Assembly: GCA_963835555.1 (NCBI GenBank)
Contig: CAWIGC010000019.1
Coordinates: 124,001 to 188,000 of the forward strand
Length of the DNA: 64,000 nt
Origin: Sulfopaludibacter sp963835555
GTDB lineage: Bacteria; Acidobacteriota; Terriglobia; Bryobacterales; Bryobacteraceae
Direction: 5' to 3'
Shown piece by piece: positions 1 to 7,743 of the stretch. Positions within the stretch are counted from its first letter, which is position 1; every line of letters begins with the position of its first letter. The position numbers and the translations under genes were made by a program. The notes under the pieces are model-generated. The model saw only the letters and a list, made by a program, of their open reading frames with translations, did not search any database and had not been told where the DNA came from.

Positions 1-2
1 CC

Positions 3-563
3 GAGGGAGACGTACGCACCCACTTTCTGCATGACGTGGTAGTGGCCATGCGGCCGGGCGCCGTGCTATCCGACGCCGAGGCGCGGCGCGCCATGGCCGC
101 GGTGGATCCGAACCTGCCGGCCATATTCATACGCACCCTGGAAGAGCAGGTGGCGGGGCAATTCAACCAGCAGCGGCTCATCGCACGGCTGACTTCGTTC
201 TACGGGCTGTTGTCGCTCATTCTCGCATCCATCGGGCTATACGGAGTCACGGCTTTCAACGCCGGACGCCGCATCAACGAAATCGGCGTGCGCGTGGCGC
301 TGGGCGCCAGCCGCGGCCAGGTGATCGGGTTGGTGCTTCGCGGCGCCTTCGGGTTGATTGCCATTGGCCTTCTTGCCGGAATCCCGCTGGCGATCGCGGC
401 CGGGAGGTTCCTCGGAAATCAGCTCTACGGGATGAATCCCTACAATCCCGAAGTGATTGCGGTGGCCGTGGCCGCACTGGCACTCGCCTCTCTGCTCGCT
501 TCGGCGATTCCGGCCCGGCGCGCCAGTCTCACCTCGCCTTCGGAAGCATTGCGAGCGGAATAA
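3..563 (+). CDS. FtsX/MacB-type permease, C-terminal end (5' cut by window edge)
   Basis: Open reading frame entering from the left edge and ending in TAA; about 187 residues are visible. The visible part is the C-terminal FtsX domain: a first membrane helix (LLSLILASIGLYGV), the conserved cytoplasmic segment INEIGVRVALGASRGQV, two further hydrophobic helices and the typical ending PARRASLTSPSEALRAE. This matches the orphan MacB-like permeases common in acidobacteria, which lack their own ATP-binding domain. No ATPase gene lies next to it inside the window, and the N-terminal periplasmic domain lies outside it. Role in export or stress is unknown. The family call is firm; the substrate is not inferable. 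Confidence 0.88.
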   Translation, partial: EGDVRTHFLHDVVVAMRPGAVLSDAEARRAMAAVDPNLPAIFIRTLEEQVAGQFNQQRLIARLTSFYGLLSLILASIGLYGVTAFNAGRRINEIGVRVALGASRGQVIGLVLRGAFGLIAIGLLAGIPLAIAAGRFLGNQLYGMNPYNPEVIAVAVAALALASLLASAIPARRASLTSPSEALRAE

Positions 564-607
564 CACGTTTGCACTCCGGCGCACCCTGGGATAGCCTGAG
601 CTTTCCT

Positions 608-1654
608 ATGATGCGAATTATCTCATTGGCTCTCCTACTCGCCATGACGGCCCAATCCGCCGGTCCGGCCTTTTTGAGCGAGGCCGGCGCCGGTCTGAAG
701 ACGCTGCAAACCTGGTATATCCCGGAAACGGGCCTCTGGCGAACCACCGGGTGGTGGAACGCCGGTAACGCAGTGACCGTGCTCTCACGGTACACCGCGC
801 TCAGCCGCTCCAAGGAATTTCGAAGCGCCATTGCGAAGACATTCGAGCTCAACTCCCATGGCAAATTCCTGAACGAATACTACGACGACGAGGGCTGGTG
901 GGCGCTGGCCTGGATCGATACGTATGCGTGGTCGCACGACGCCGGGCATCTCAACATGGCGGAGCAGATCTTCTCCGACATGACGACAGGTTGGGACGAC
1001 ACCTGCGGCGGCGGCATCTGGTGGAAAAAGGACCGTCACTATAAGAATGCCATCGCCAACGAACTGTTCCTTTCCGTGGCGGCTAACCTGGCGACGGTTT
1101 CCCGGGACGCCAAGCAGCGCGCGACATACGCCGATTGGGCGAAGCGCGAATGGCAGTGGTTCGCTTCGAGCGGCATGATCAATTCCCGGAATCTGGTGAA
1201 CGACGGGCTGACGTCCGCCTGTCAAAATAATCAGCGGAACACGTGGAGCTACAACCAGGGCGTGATCCTGGGCGGCCTGGCAGCGCTCTCGAAGCTGGAG
1301 AGCGATCCGAAACTCCTGGAGACCGCCCATGCGATCGCCACGGCGGCCATCACTCACCTTACCGACCCGGCAGGCATCCTGCACGATACCTGCGAACCCA
1401 AATGCGGCGCGGATGGCGTGCAGTTCAAAGGCATTTTTGCGCGCAACCTGGCGATTCTGAACACCGCCGCCCCCGATCCGAAATACCGCACATTTCTGGA
1501 AACCAACGCCGCGAGCATCTGGCGGAACCAGGATGCGGAGCATCGCTTCGGCGTGGTCTGGAGCGGGCCCTCCGAAGTGAATGCGGCGGCGCAAGTCTCC
1601 GCGGTGGATGCCCTGGTGGCCGCGGCCCAGGCGGCAAAAGTCCGCAAGAAGTAG
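608..1654 (+). CDS. Secreted GH76-family glycoside hydrolase (alpha-1,6-mannanase-like)
   Basis: 348 residues with a signal peptide (MMRIISLALLLAMTAQSAG). The segment WDDTCGGGIWW is the hallmark of glycoside hydrolase family 76, whose paired Asp residues are catalytic; further aromatic-rich repeats of an (alpha/alpha)6 toroid (DDEGWWALAWIDTY, NTWSYNQGVILGGLAAL) support it. GH76 enzymes hydrolyse alpha-1,6-mannan backbones. I prefer the ATG at 608 over the upstream in-frame one at 569 because it places the signal peptide at the N-terminus. It is followed after 12 bp by a sulfatase on the same strand, so the two are probably co-transcribed and act on a common exported glycan. Exact substrate is inference. 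Confidence 0.85.
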   Translation: MMRIISLALLLAMTAQSAGPAFLSEAGAGLKTLQTWYIPETGLWRTTGWWNAGNAVTVLSRYTALSRSKEFRSAIAKTFELNSHGKFLNEYYDDEGWWALAWIDTYAWSHDAGHLNMAEQIFSDMTTGWDDTCGGGIWWKKDRHYKNAIANELFLSVAANLATVSRDAKQRATYADWAKREWQWFASSGMINSRNLVNDGLTSACQNNQRNTWSYNQGVILGGLAALSKLESDPKLLETAHAIATAAITHLTDPAGILHDTCEPKCGADGVQFKGIFARNLAILNTAAPDPKYRTFLETNAASIWRNQDAEHRFGVVWSGPSEVNAAAQVSAVDALVAAAQAAKVRKK

Positions 1655-1666
1655 GAGGCGGCACTC

Positions 1667-3196
1667 ATGGCACATACCAGACGGCAATTCCTGGCACAGG
1701 GCGCCGGCGCGGCGCTGGCGGCAAGCGGCGCGGCTGCCGCCAACCGTCCCAACCTGGTGTATGTTTTCGCAGACCAACTCCGTTACCAATCCTGCGGATA
1801 CGCCGGCGACGAGTTCGCCCGGACGCCGAATATCGATCGACTGGCGGCGCGCGGCTGCAACTTCCGCCAGGCGATTTCTTCCACACCGGTCTGCTCGGCA
1901 TATCGTTCGAGTCTGTTCACCGGGAAATACCAGTCCAGCACCGGAATGGTGATCAACGAATTGCGCCTGAGCCCGGAGCACGAATGTTTCGGGCATGTGC
2001 TCACGCGCAACGGGTATGGCACGGCCTACATCGGCAAATGGCACATGTGGGCGAATCAATTGGGCCATCACGACTTGACCGTGAATGGCTTTGTGCCTCC
2101 CGGGCCGTACCGGCTGGGGTTTGACGGCCAGTGGGCTGCCTACAATTTCAATCACGAATACTACCACTCGCCATACTTCGAAAACGACACGCAGCGCCAC
2201 ATACGCCAGGGTTACGAGCCTGACGAACAGACCGATACCGCCATCCAATTCCTGCAATCGCACAAGAATGACGCCCCGCCCTTCGCACTGTTTCTTTCCT
2301 GGGGTCCGCCACACGATCCCTGGGATACGAAGAATGTACCGCCTGAATACCTGGAGAAGTTCCGGGACACCAGGATTCCGCGGCCACCGAACTACTCGGA
2401 CGTACCCGACCCTTATGCCGACAACTGGGCGAGGCCGGCGGCGAACTTCGGCGCCCAATTGACGGACCTGCAGCGGGTCTATTATGCGCAGGCCGCCACG
2501 GTGGATTGGAACCTGGGCCGGATCATGCAGGCACTGGAAGAGACCGGCCTCGCGGGGAACACCATCCTGGTGTTTACCTCCGACCACGGTGAGATGTTCG
2601 GGGCCCATGGCCGCCGCGCCAAGTACATCTTCTACGAGGAAGCGGCGCGCATCCCGTTCCTGGTTTCCTGGCCCGGCCGCATCCGGAAGAGTGTGTCCGA
2701 CGCGCTGCTGGGGACACCGGACATCATGACTACTCTGCTCTCGCTGATGGACTTGCCGGTTCCGCGCGCCGCGGAGGGCATCGACCTGAGCCGGCAGGTT
2801 TTCGGCCAAGGCGGAGCGGGGCCGGAGGCCGCGCACATGCAGGGAATGGGCACCACCGCCGCCTGGACCGACGGTACGGAATGGCGCGGCCTGCGCAGTC
2901 ACGAGTACACCTATGCGGTGTACCGGCGCGATGGGAAGGAATTGCTGTTCCACACTCGCCGCGACCCTTACCAGTTGCGGAATCGGGCCGGCGAGAAGTC
3001 TGCCGCGGCGACTCTGCGGCACTACCGCGACCTTTCGGCACGCTTTCGCAAGGAGCACAACGACACCTTCGAATCCTGCACGTGGTATCGCGATCACTGG
3101 ACGCGCGACCGCAATATCACAATGACCGCCGGCGGAGTCACTCAAAACCTGGAGTTACTGGGTCAAACAATGAAGAAGTGGTTTCCGGCGGTATAG
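1667..3196 (+). CDS. Tat-exported sulfatase (variant C-x-A-x-R active site)
   Basis: 509 residues. The N-terminus carries a twin-arginine signal (TRRQFLAQGAG, then an Ala-rich stretch). The alkaline-phosphatase-superfamily fold of type I sulfatases is visible: NLVYVFADQLRYQ near the start, active-site segment VCSAYRSSLFTG (Cys to be converted to formylglycine, with Ala instead of the usual Pro at the third position), KWHMW, and a late metal-binding segment TSDHGEMFG. It would remove sulfate esters from an exported substrate. A strong Shine-Dalgarno (AGGAGG) overlaps the stop of the GH76 gene. The next sulfatase starts 2 bp after the stop. Sulfatase versus phosphonate/phosphate-ester hydrolase of the same superfamily cannot be fully separated by eye. 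Confidence 0.9.
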   Translation: MAHTRRQFLAQGAGAALAASGAAAANRPNLVYVFADQLRYQSCGYAGDEFARTPNIDRLAARGCNFRQAISSTPVCSAYRSSLFTGKYQSSTGMVINELRLSPEHECFGHVLTRNGYGTAYIGKWHMWANQLGHHDLTVNGFVPPGPYRLGFDGQWAAYNFNHEYYHSPYFENDTQRHIRQGYEPDEQTDTAIQFLQSHKNDAPPFALFLSWGPPHDPWDTKNVPPEYLEKFRDTRIPRPPNYSDVPDPYADNWARPAANFGAQLTDLQRVYYAQAATVDWNLGRIMQALEETGLAGNTILVFTSDHGEMFGAHGRRAKYIFYEEAARIPFLVSWPGRIRKSVSDALLGTPDIMTTLLSLMDLPVPRAAEGIDLSRQVFGQGGAGPEAAHMQGMGTTAAWTDGTEWRGLRSHEYTYAVYRRDGKELLFHTRRDPYQLRNRAGEKSAAATLRHYRDLSARFRKEHNDTFESCTWYRDHWTRDRNITMTAGGVTQNLELLGQTMKKWFPAV

Positions 3197-3198
3197 CC

Positions 3199-4830
3199 AT
3201 GTCACTCACTCGCAGATCTTTCCTTCAAAGCATTCCGGCGGCTGCCGGAGCGCTCACCCCCGGCTGGGCCGCGGCGCCGCAACGGCCGAATATCGTCCTC
3301 ATTCTGGTGGACGATATGGGATTCTCCGATATTGGCTGTTACGGCTCGGAGATCGAGACACCGAACATCGACCGGCTGGCCTCCCAAGGCGTGCGCTTCA
3401 CGCAGTTTTACAGTTGCGCGCGCTGCTGCCCGTCGCGGGCCTCGCTGCTCACGGGCCTGTATCCGCACCAGGCCGGAATCGGACACATGGTGGACCAGGC
3501 GGGGCCAGCGCCGGGATATGTCAACGACCTGAGCCCGCGCAGCCGGACCATCGCACAGGTGCTGAAAGGCGCCGGCTATCAGACCGGCATGGCCGGGAAG
3601 TGGCACGTGACTCCAGTCACTCAGTCACACCATAACTGGCCGTTGCAGCGCGGGTTCGATCGCTATTACGGCATTATCCACGGCGCCGCCGATTACTTCA
3701 ATCCCGTGACTCTGACTTTGGGCAACGACCCGGCGCCGGCGACCGGTCCCGACTACTACTTCACCGACGCCATCGGCGATTACGCGGTGCGCTACCTGGA
3801 TGAATTCTCGCGCCGGCCCGACCCGTTCTTTCTCTACACGGCATTCACCGCGCCGCACTGGCCGCTGCATGCCCGGCCCGACGATATCCGCACATACGAA
3901 GGCCGCTACCGCAAAGGATGGGACGCGGTGCGCGAAGAGCGCCATGCCAGGCAGTTACAACTTGGCATGCTGTCCCGGCGTTGGGACCTGACCGCTCGCG
4001 ATGCGCGAATTCCCGCGTGGAAAGACGCGCCCGACCAGGCGTGGCACTCCCGCCGCATGGAAGTGTACGCGGCCATGGTCCACCGCATGGATCAGAACGT
4101 GGGCCGGATTCTGGACAAGCTCAAAGAAACCGGCCGCGACCGGAACACTCTGGTGCTGTTCATGTCCGATAACGGCGGATGCGCCGAAGAAGTGGCGCCT
4201 GGCTGGAAGGGCTTGCATATTCCGAAGACAACGCGGGACGGACGTCCGGTGCGTGTGGGAAATGTCCCGACCGTTATGCCGGGCGCGCAGGACACGTTCC
4301 AGAGTTATGGAGTGCCATGGGCGAACGCCAGCAATACGCCGTTCCGGCTTTATAAACACTGGGTCCACGAAGGCGGCATATCCTCGCCGCTGCTGATGCG
4401 CTGGCCGGAGAAGATCGCGCAACAGCGTACCTGGGCCGCGGGACCGGGTCACTTCATCGACGTCATGGCTACGTGCGTGGATGTGAGCGGCGCCAAGTAT
4501 CCGCCGGATTCCGGCAGCGAAGGTGCGATCCCGCTGGAGGGCCGAAGCCTGCTGCCGCTCGCCACTCACTCAGCGGGTCAGGCGGAACGCAGCCTCTTCT
4601 GGGAGCACGAGGGAAACAAGGCCATGCGTCGCGGTCCATGGAAGCTGGTTCGCAAATACCCAGGCGAATGGGAGCTTTACAACATGGAGAGCGACCGCAC
4701 GGAATTGACGGACCTGGCAGCGAAAGATCCCGCACGTACCAAGGAAATGGCAACCGCGTGGCAAGCGTGGGCAGACCGCGCCGGAGTGCTCCCGTGGGAA
4801 CAGGTTTCGAAGCAACAGCACAGCCGGTAA
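3199..4830 (+). CDS. Tat-exported sulfatase (arylsulfatase type, C-x-P-S-R)
   Basis: 543 residues. ATG at 3199 chosen, though the frame is open further upstream, because it gives a Tat signal (TRRSFLQSIPAAAGALTPG). Diagnostic segments: NIVLILVDDMGFSDIGCYG (metal-binding Asp pair), CARCCPSRASLLTG (canonical formylglycine motif C-x-P-S-R), AGKWHV, and MSDNGGCAEE for the second metal site. Such enzymes hydrolyse sulfate esters in the periplasm or outside the cell and need a formylglycine-generating enzyme, not seen here. It starts 2 bp downstream of the first sulfatase, so the pair is almost certainly translated from one message. The two proteins are diverged, suggesting different linkage specificity. 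Confidence 0.93.
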   Translation: MSLTRRSFLQSIPAAAGALTPGWAAAPQRPNIVLILVDDMGFSDIGCYGSEIETPNIDRLASQGVRFTQFYSCARCCPSRASLLTGLYPHQAGIGHMVDQAGPAPGYVNDLSPRSRTIAQVLKGAGYQTGMAGKWHVTPVTQSHHNWPLQRGFDRYYGIIHGAADYFNPVTLTLGNDPAPATGPDYYFTDAIGDYAVRYLDEFSRRPDPFFLYTAFTAPHWPLHARPDDIRTYEGRYRKGWDAVREERHARQLQLGMLSRRWDLTARDARIPAWKDAPDQAWHSRRMEVYAAMVHRMDQNVGRILDKLKETGRDRNTLVLFMSDNGGCAEEVAPGWKGLHIPKTTRDGRPVRVGNVPTVMPGAQDTFQSYGVPWANASNTPFRLYKHWVHEGGISSPLLMRWPEKIAQQRTWAAGPGHFIDVMATCVDVSGAKYPPDSGSEGAIPLEGRSLLPLATHSAGQAERSLFWEHEGNKAMRRGPWKLVRKYPGEWELYNMESDRTELTDLAAKDPARTKEMATAWQAWADRAGVLPWEQVSKQQHSR

Positions 4831-4831
4831 G

Positions 4832-5794
4832 TTACACCAGGCACTTCTTGCAGTAAGCCACGCACTTGGCGATTTCCTGCATCACGGTGGAGCCTTCGGG
4901 CACTTTGTACTCGAATTCGATGGTCGCCTGGAACGTGTACTTCTCCTTCTGCATCAACTGCAGAACCTCTTTGATGGGCGTATCGCCTTCACCGAACGGC
5001 ACGTTCGGACCGTTGTTCATTTTGCGGTCCTTCACATGGATGTGGGTGATGCGGTCGGCATACTGCTTCAGGAACGGAATCGGCGAGGTGCTGTTGCCGG
5101 CGACGAAGTGGCCAATGTCCAGATTGATGCCGTTGTACTTGGAATAGGTCATGGCCTTCTCCCAGCTCTGCGGCGCGCCGAACGCTTCGGGGCTGTGGAT
5201 GTTGGTGTGGCCGTGGTAGCCCACCATCATCTTGTGCTTGGTGGCGAACTCGCCCAGCCAGGGAGTTTTGCTGAGCGGGATTTCACAACTGATGGCCCGC
5301 GCCCCGAGGGTTTTCGCCAGCGTGAAAGCGTAGTCCACCACTTCGTCTTTCATCTTATCGACGCCATCGAACTTCACGATCTGGATGGCAATACCGGCAT
5401 CCTCGTACTTTTTGCGGAACTGCTTGAAACGGTCCATGGGGGCAGCCAGGCGCCATTTCTCAATCGCCGCGGCAGTGGCTTCCGCGGCAGTTTTGCGGGC
5501 GGCTATTTCCTCCGGAGTCGGCGGCGTCCTGGGCCGCGGCGCGCCACCCAGGTTGGTGGAGATGGGACAGCCGAAGAAAGCTTCCACGGGCTGGGAACGC
5601 AGTTCCAGAGCGCTCAAGCCCAGTTCAATCACATCCTTTTGAATACTTTCGGCGTCGCCCGGCATGCCGTGAAAGCTGTACGGAACATTGAGTCCCACCT
5701 GCACTCCGCCCCACTTACTGTCCGGCTTTGCCAGCAGCGTGGCGGGCACGGCGGCGAGCGCCAGTTTTCCAAGGTCCCTTCTCGTATAGAGCAT
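4832..5794 (-). CDS. Tat-exported sugar phosphate isomerase/epimerase-like TIM barrel protein
   Basis: 320 residues on the opposite strand, ending 1 bp from the sulfatase stop. N-terminus has a twin-arginine type signal (TRRDLGKLALAAVPATLL). The body fits the AP-endonuclease-2/xylose-isomerase-like TIM barrel family: acidic and His residues at strand ends (ISCEIPLS, GYHGHTNIH, NLDIGHFVAGN, ITHIHVKDRK, ATIEFEYK) that normally bind a divalent metal. Members epimerise or isomerise sugars; exported versions are common in acidobacteria and planctomycetes. A strong Shine-Dalgarno (AGGAGGTGG) precedes the ATG. Substrate is unknown; the neighbouring sulfatases and hydrolases suggest sugar metabolism. 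Confidence 0.85.
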   Translation of the reverse strand: MLYTRRDLGKLALAAVPATLLAKPDSKWGGVQVGLNVPYSFHGMPGDAESIQKDVIELGLSALELRSQPVEAFFGCPISTNLGGAPRPRTPPTPEEIAARKTAAEATAAAIEKWRLAAPMDRFKQFRKKYEDAGIAIQIVKFDGVDKMKDEVVDYAFTLAKTLGARAISCEIPLSKTPWLGEFATKHKMMVGYHGHTNIHSPEAFGAPQSWEKAMTYSKYNGINLDIGHFVAGNSTSPIPFLKQYADRITHIHVKDRKMNNGPNVPFGEGDTPIKEVLQLMQKEKYTFQATIEFEYKVPEGSTVMQEIAKCVAYCKKCLV

Positions 5795-5866
5795 TATCTT
5801 TCCACCTCCTACAGGGAATGCTGTTCCATTCTAGCCCGCGGCGGCCACCTGTGTTTCAATCGATTC

Positions 5867-6751
5867 ATGCGCACTCTTTGCGTCGCCCTCGCCGCCGCCG
5901 CTCTGGCCGCGGCCGCAGATTCGCCGATTCGCTTGTGGCCCGGAACCGCGCCGGGCGATAACGGAAGCCTCGCACCGGAAGCCGATACCTCCGGACCCAA
6001 CGGCGCGCTGGTTGCCGGGCGCACAGTCATCCGGCTCGGTAATGTCAGCACTCCCACGCTCACCGTATATCGTCCGCCGAAGGATAAGGACGCTCACACG
6101 GCGGTGCTGGTGTTTCCCGGCGGGGGTTATTCCATTCTGGCCATGGACCTGGAGGGGACCGAAATCTGCGAATGGCTGAACACTATCGGAGTGACCGGAA
6201 TCCTGGTGAAGTATCGCGTGCCGGCTCACCCAGACCGGCCTCGATGGGCCGCCCCGCTGCAGGATGCGCAGCGCGCGCTGGGAATTGTTCGCCAGCGGGC
6301 GAAGGAATTCGGTGTCGAGCCTAAGCGCATCGGCGTGCTCGGCTTCTCCGCGGGAGGTCACCTGGCGGCGGCCCTCAGCACCAACTTCGAGCACCGCACC
6401 TACGATTCCGTCGATGCCGCCGATGCGGTGAGCTGCCGTCCGGATTTCACGCTTCTGGTCTATCCGGCGTACCTCACCGTGAAAGACGAGGGCGACAAGG
6501 TGGCGCCGGAGTTGAAGATCACCGCGGAAACGCCGCCGACCTTTCTGGTGCAGGCCGAAGACGATGGCGTCCGCGTGGAAACCAGCCTGTTCTACTACGC
6601 CGCCCTGAAAAACGCCCGCGTGCCTGCCGAGATGCACCTCTATCCGAAAGGCGGCCACGGCTACGGACTGCGTCCTTCGGCCAACATGGTGGCCACCTGG
6701 CCGAAGCGCGCCGCGGAATGGATGGGCTCTCTGGGGGTGCTGGCGAAGTGA
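5867..6751 (+). CDS. Secreted alpha/beta-hydrolase (acetyl-xylan-esterase/BD-FAE-like)
   Basis: 294 residues. ATG at 5867 gives a clean signal peptide (MRTLCVALAAAALAAAADS); the frame is open far upstream but that part overlaps the opposite gene and is not coding. Catalytic features of an alpha/beta-hydrolase: oxyanion-hole segment VFPGGGY, nucleophile elbow GFSAGGH, acid in AEDDGVRVE, and His in KGGHGYGL. This architecture is typical of carbohydrate esterases that remove acetyl or feruloyl groups from plant polysaccharides. Its stop overlaps the start of the next gene by 4 bp, so the two are translationally coupled. The esterase call is strong, the ester substrate is inferred from context. 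Confidence 0.85.
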   Translation: MRTLCVALAAAALAAAADSPIRLWPGTAPGDNGSLAPEADTSGPNGALVAGRTVIRLGNVSTPTLTVYRPPKDKDAHTAVLVFPGGGYSILAMDLEGTEICEWLNTIGVTGILVKYRVPAHPDRPRWAAPLQDAQRALGIVRQRAKEFGVEPKRIGVLGFSAGGHLAAALSTNFEHRTYDSVDAADAVSCRPDFTLLVYPAYLTVKDEGDKVAPELKITAETPPTFLVQAEDDGVRVETSLFYYAALKNARVPAEMHLYPKGGHGYGLRPSANMVATWPKRAAEWMGSLGVLAK

Positions 6752-7743
6752 TACGCTCTTTGCGATACACCCTGCTGCTGGCCGTGCCGCTGGCTCTCGC
6801 CGGCCAATTCACGCTCTACACCTGCGTGGTGACGTCCAAGGGGTATGTAGTGGGCGCCAGGCTCCCTCCCAGCGGCATCTTTCTCAAATCGGGGACGAGC
6901 CCGTGGCGTCATGCCGGCTACAACCATCCGTTCCTCAACGCCCTGGATTACGACCCGCGGGCCCCCGGCACGCTCTACGTTGCCGCGGGCAACGGCCTGC
7001 TGCGAGTCACTGACCACGGCGAACACTGGAAAATCCTCACAGGCAGCGATGTGACTGAGTTACAGGATGTATCCGTGGATCGCAATTCCCCCGGCACCAT
7101 CTATTTCACTCACACCGCCGGCATTCGAGTCACTCACGACGGTGGAGTCACCTGGAACGACGCTTCCGCCGGCCTGCATCGCAAATTCACGCAGGCTATT
7201 CGCGTGGATTCGCGTCACTCAGGTTTCCTGGTTGCTGGCAATGAGGAAGGCATTTTTCACAGCGAAGACGGCGGCCGCTCGTGGAAACTCGCCGGCGCGG
7301 CAGGGTACCAGGTGCTGCGCGTGGAGCAATCGCCGCACGACCCGTGCCGCTGGCTTGCCTCGACCCAGGCCGGCGGCTTGTTCGCGTCCACGGATTGCGG
7401 AGTCAGTTTCGAAAGCAACGGAAACCTGGGTGTGGGGCGGAATCTTTCCGATATCGCCTTCGATCCCTCGGCGGGCAACCGGGTTGCGGTAGCCGGATGG
7501 GGCATTGGCGTAGCCGTTTCCGAAGATGGCGGTAAGACGTGGCAGTCACGCAACGCCGGCCTTCCTTCCACGGAAGTCTGGAGCGTGTCTTTCGACCCCG
7601 CCAGTCCAGGCCGCATTTACGCCGGAGTGCATGAGGAAGCGCTCTATGTCTCGCAGGATTACGGCCGCACGTGGGCCAGAGACGGACTGGAAGGCAGCCG
7701 CGTGTTTCGGATGCGCTTCGTTCCGGAGGATTCCGCACGATGA
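6748..7743 (+). CDS. Secreted Asp-box (BNR/VPS10-like) repeat protein
   Basis: 331 residues starting with GTG at 6748, which overlaps the stop of the esterase gene (GTGA) and places a signal peptide (RSLRYTLLLAVPLALA) at the N-terminus. At least six Asp-box motifs are visible (TDHGEHW, THDGGVTW, SEDGGRSW, STDCGVSF, SEDGGKTW, SQDYGRTW), evenly spaced as in a beta-propeller such as sialidases or the sortilin/WD40-like YVTN family. No sialidase Arg triad can be assigned by eye, so I do not call an enzyme. It probably binds or cleaves an extracellular glycan or has a structural role. It overlaps the next gene by 4 bp (ATGA). Confidence 0.8.
   Translation: MIRSLRYTLLLAVPLALAGQFTLYTCVVTSKGYVVGARLPPSGIFLKSGTSPWRHAGYNHPFLNALDYDPRAPGTLYVAAGNGLLRVTDHGEHWKILTGSDVTELQDVSVDRNSPGTIYFTHTAGIRVTHDGGVTWNDASAGLHRKFTQAIRVDSRHSGFLVAGNEEGIFHSEDGGRSWKLAGAAGYQVLRVEQSPHDPCRWLASTQAGGLFASTDCGVSFESNGNLGVGRNLSDIAFDPSAGNRVAVAGWGIGVAVSEDGGKTWQSRNAGLPSTEVWSVSFDPASPGRIYAGVHEEALYVSQDYGRTWARDGLEGSRVFRMRFVPEDSAR

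Noticed and set aside
785..3145. 786-codon open frame on the minus strand across GH76 and the first sulfatase
   Set aside because: Shadow of G+C-rich codons; translation is Arg/Val-rich without family motifs, while the plus strand has complete enzymes with signal peptides.
2881..3198. N-terminal extension of the second sulfatase
   Set aside because: Overlaps the first sulfatase in another frame and lacks a signal; ATG 3199 gives a Tat signal and follows the previous stop directly.
5036..5866. Upstream extension of the esterase frame
   Set aside because: It lies opposite the epimerase gene and is non-coding in character; ATG 5867 starts a clean signal peptide.
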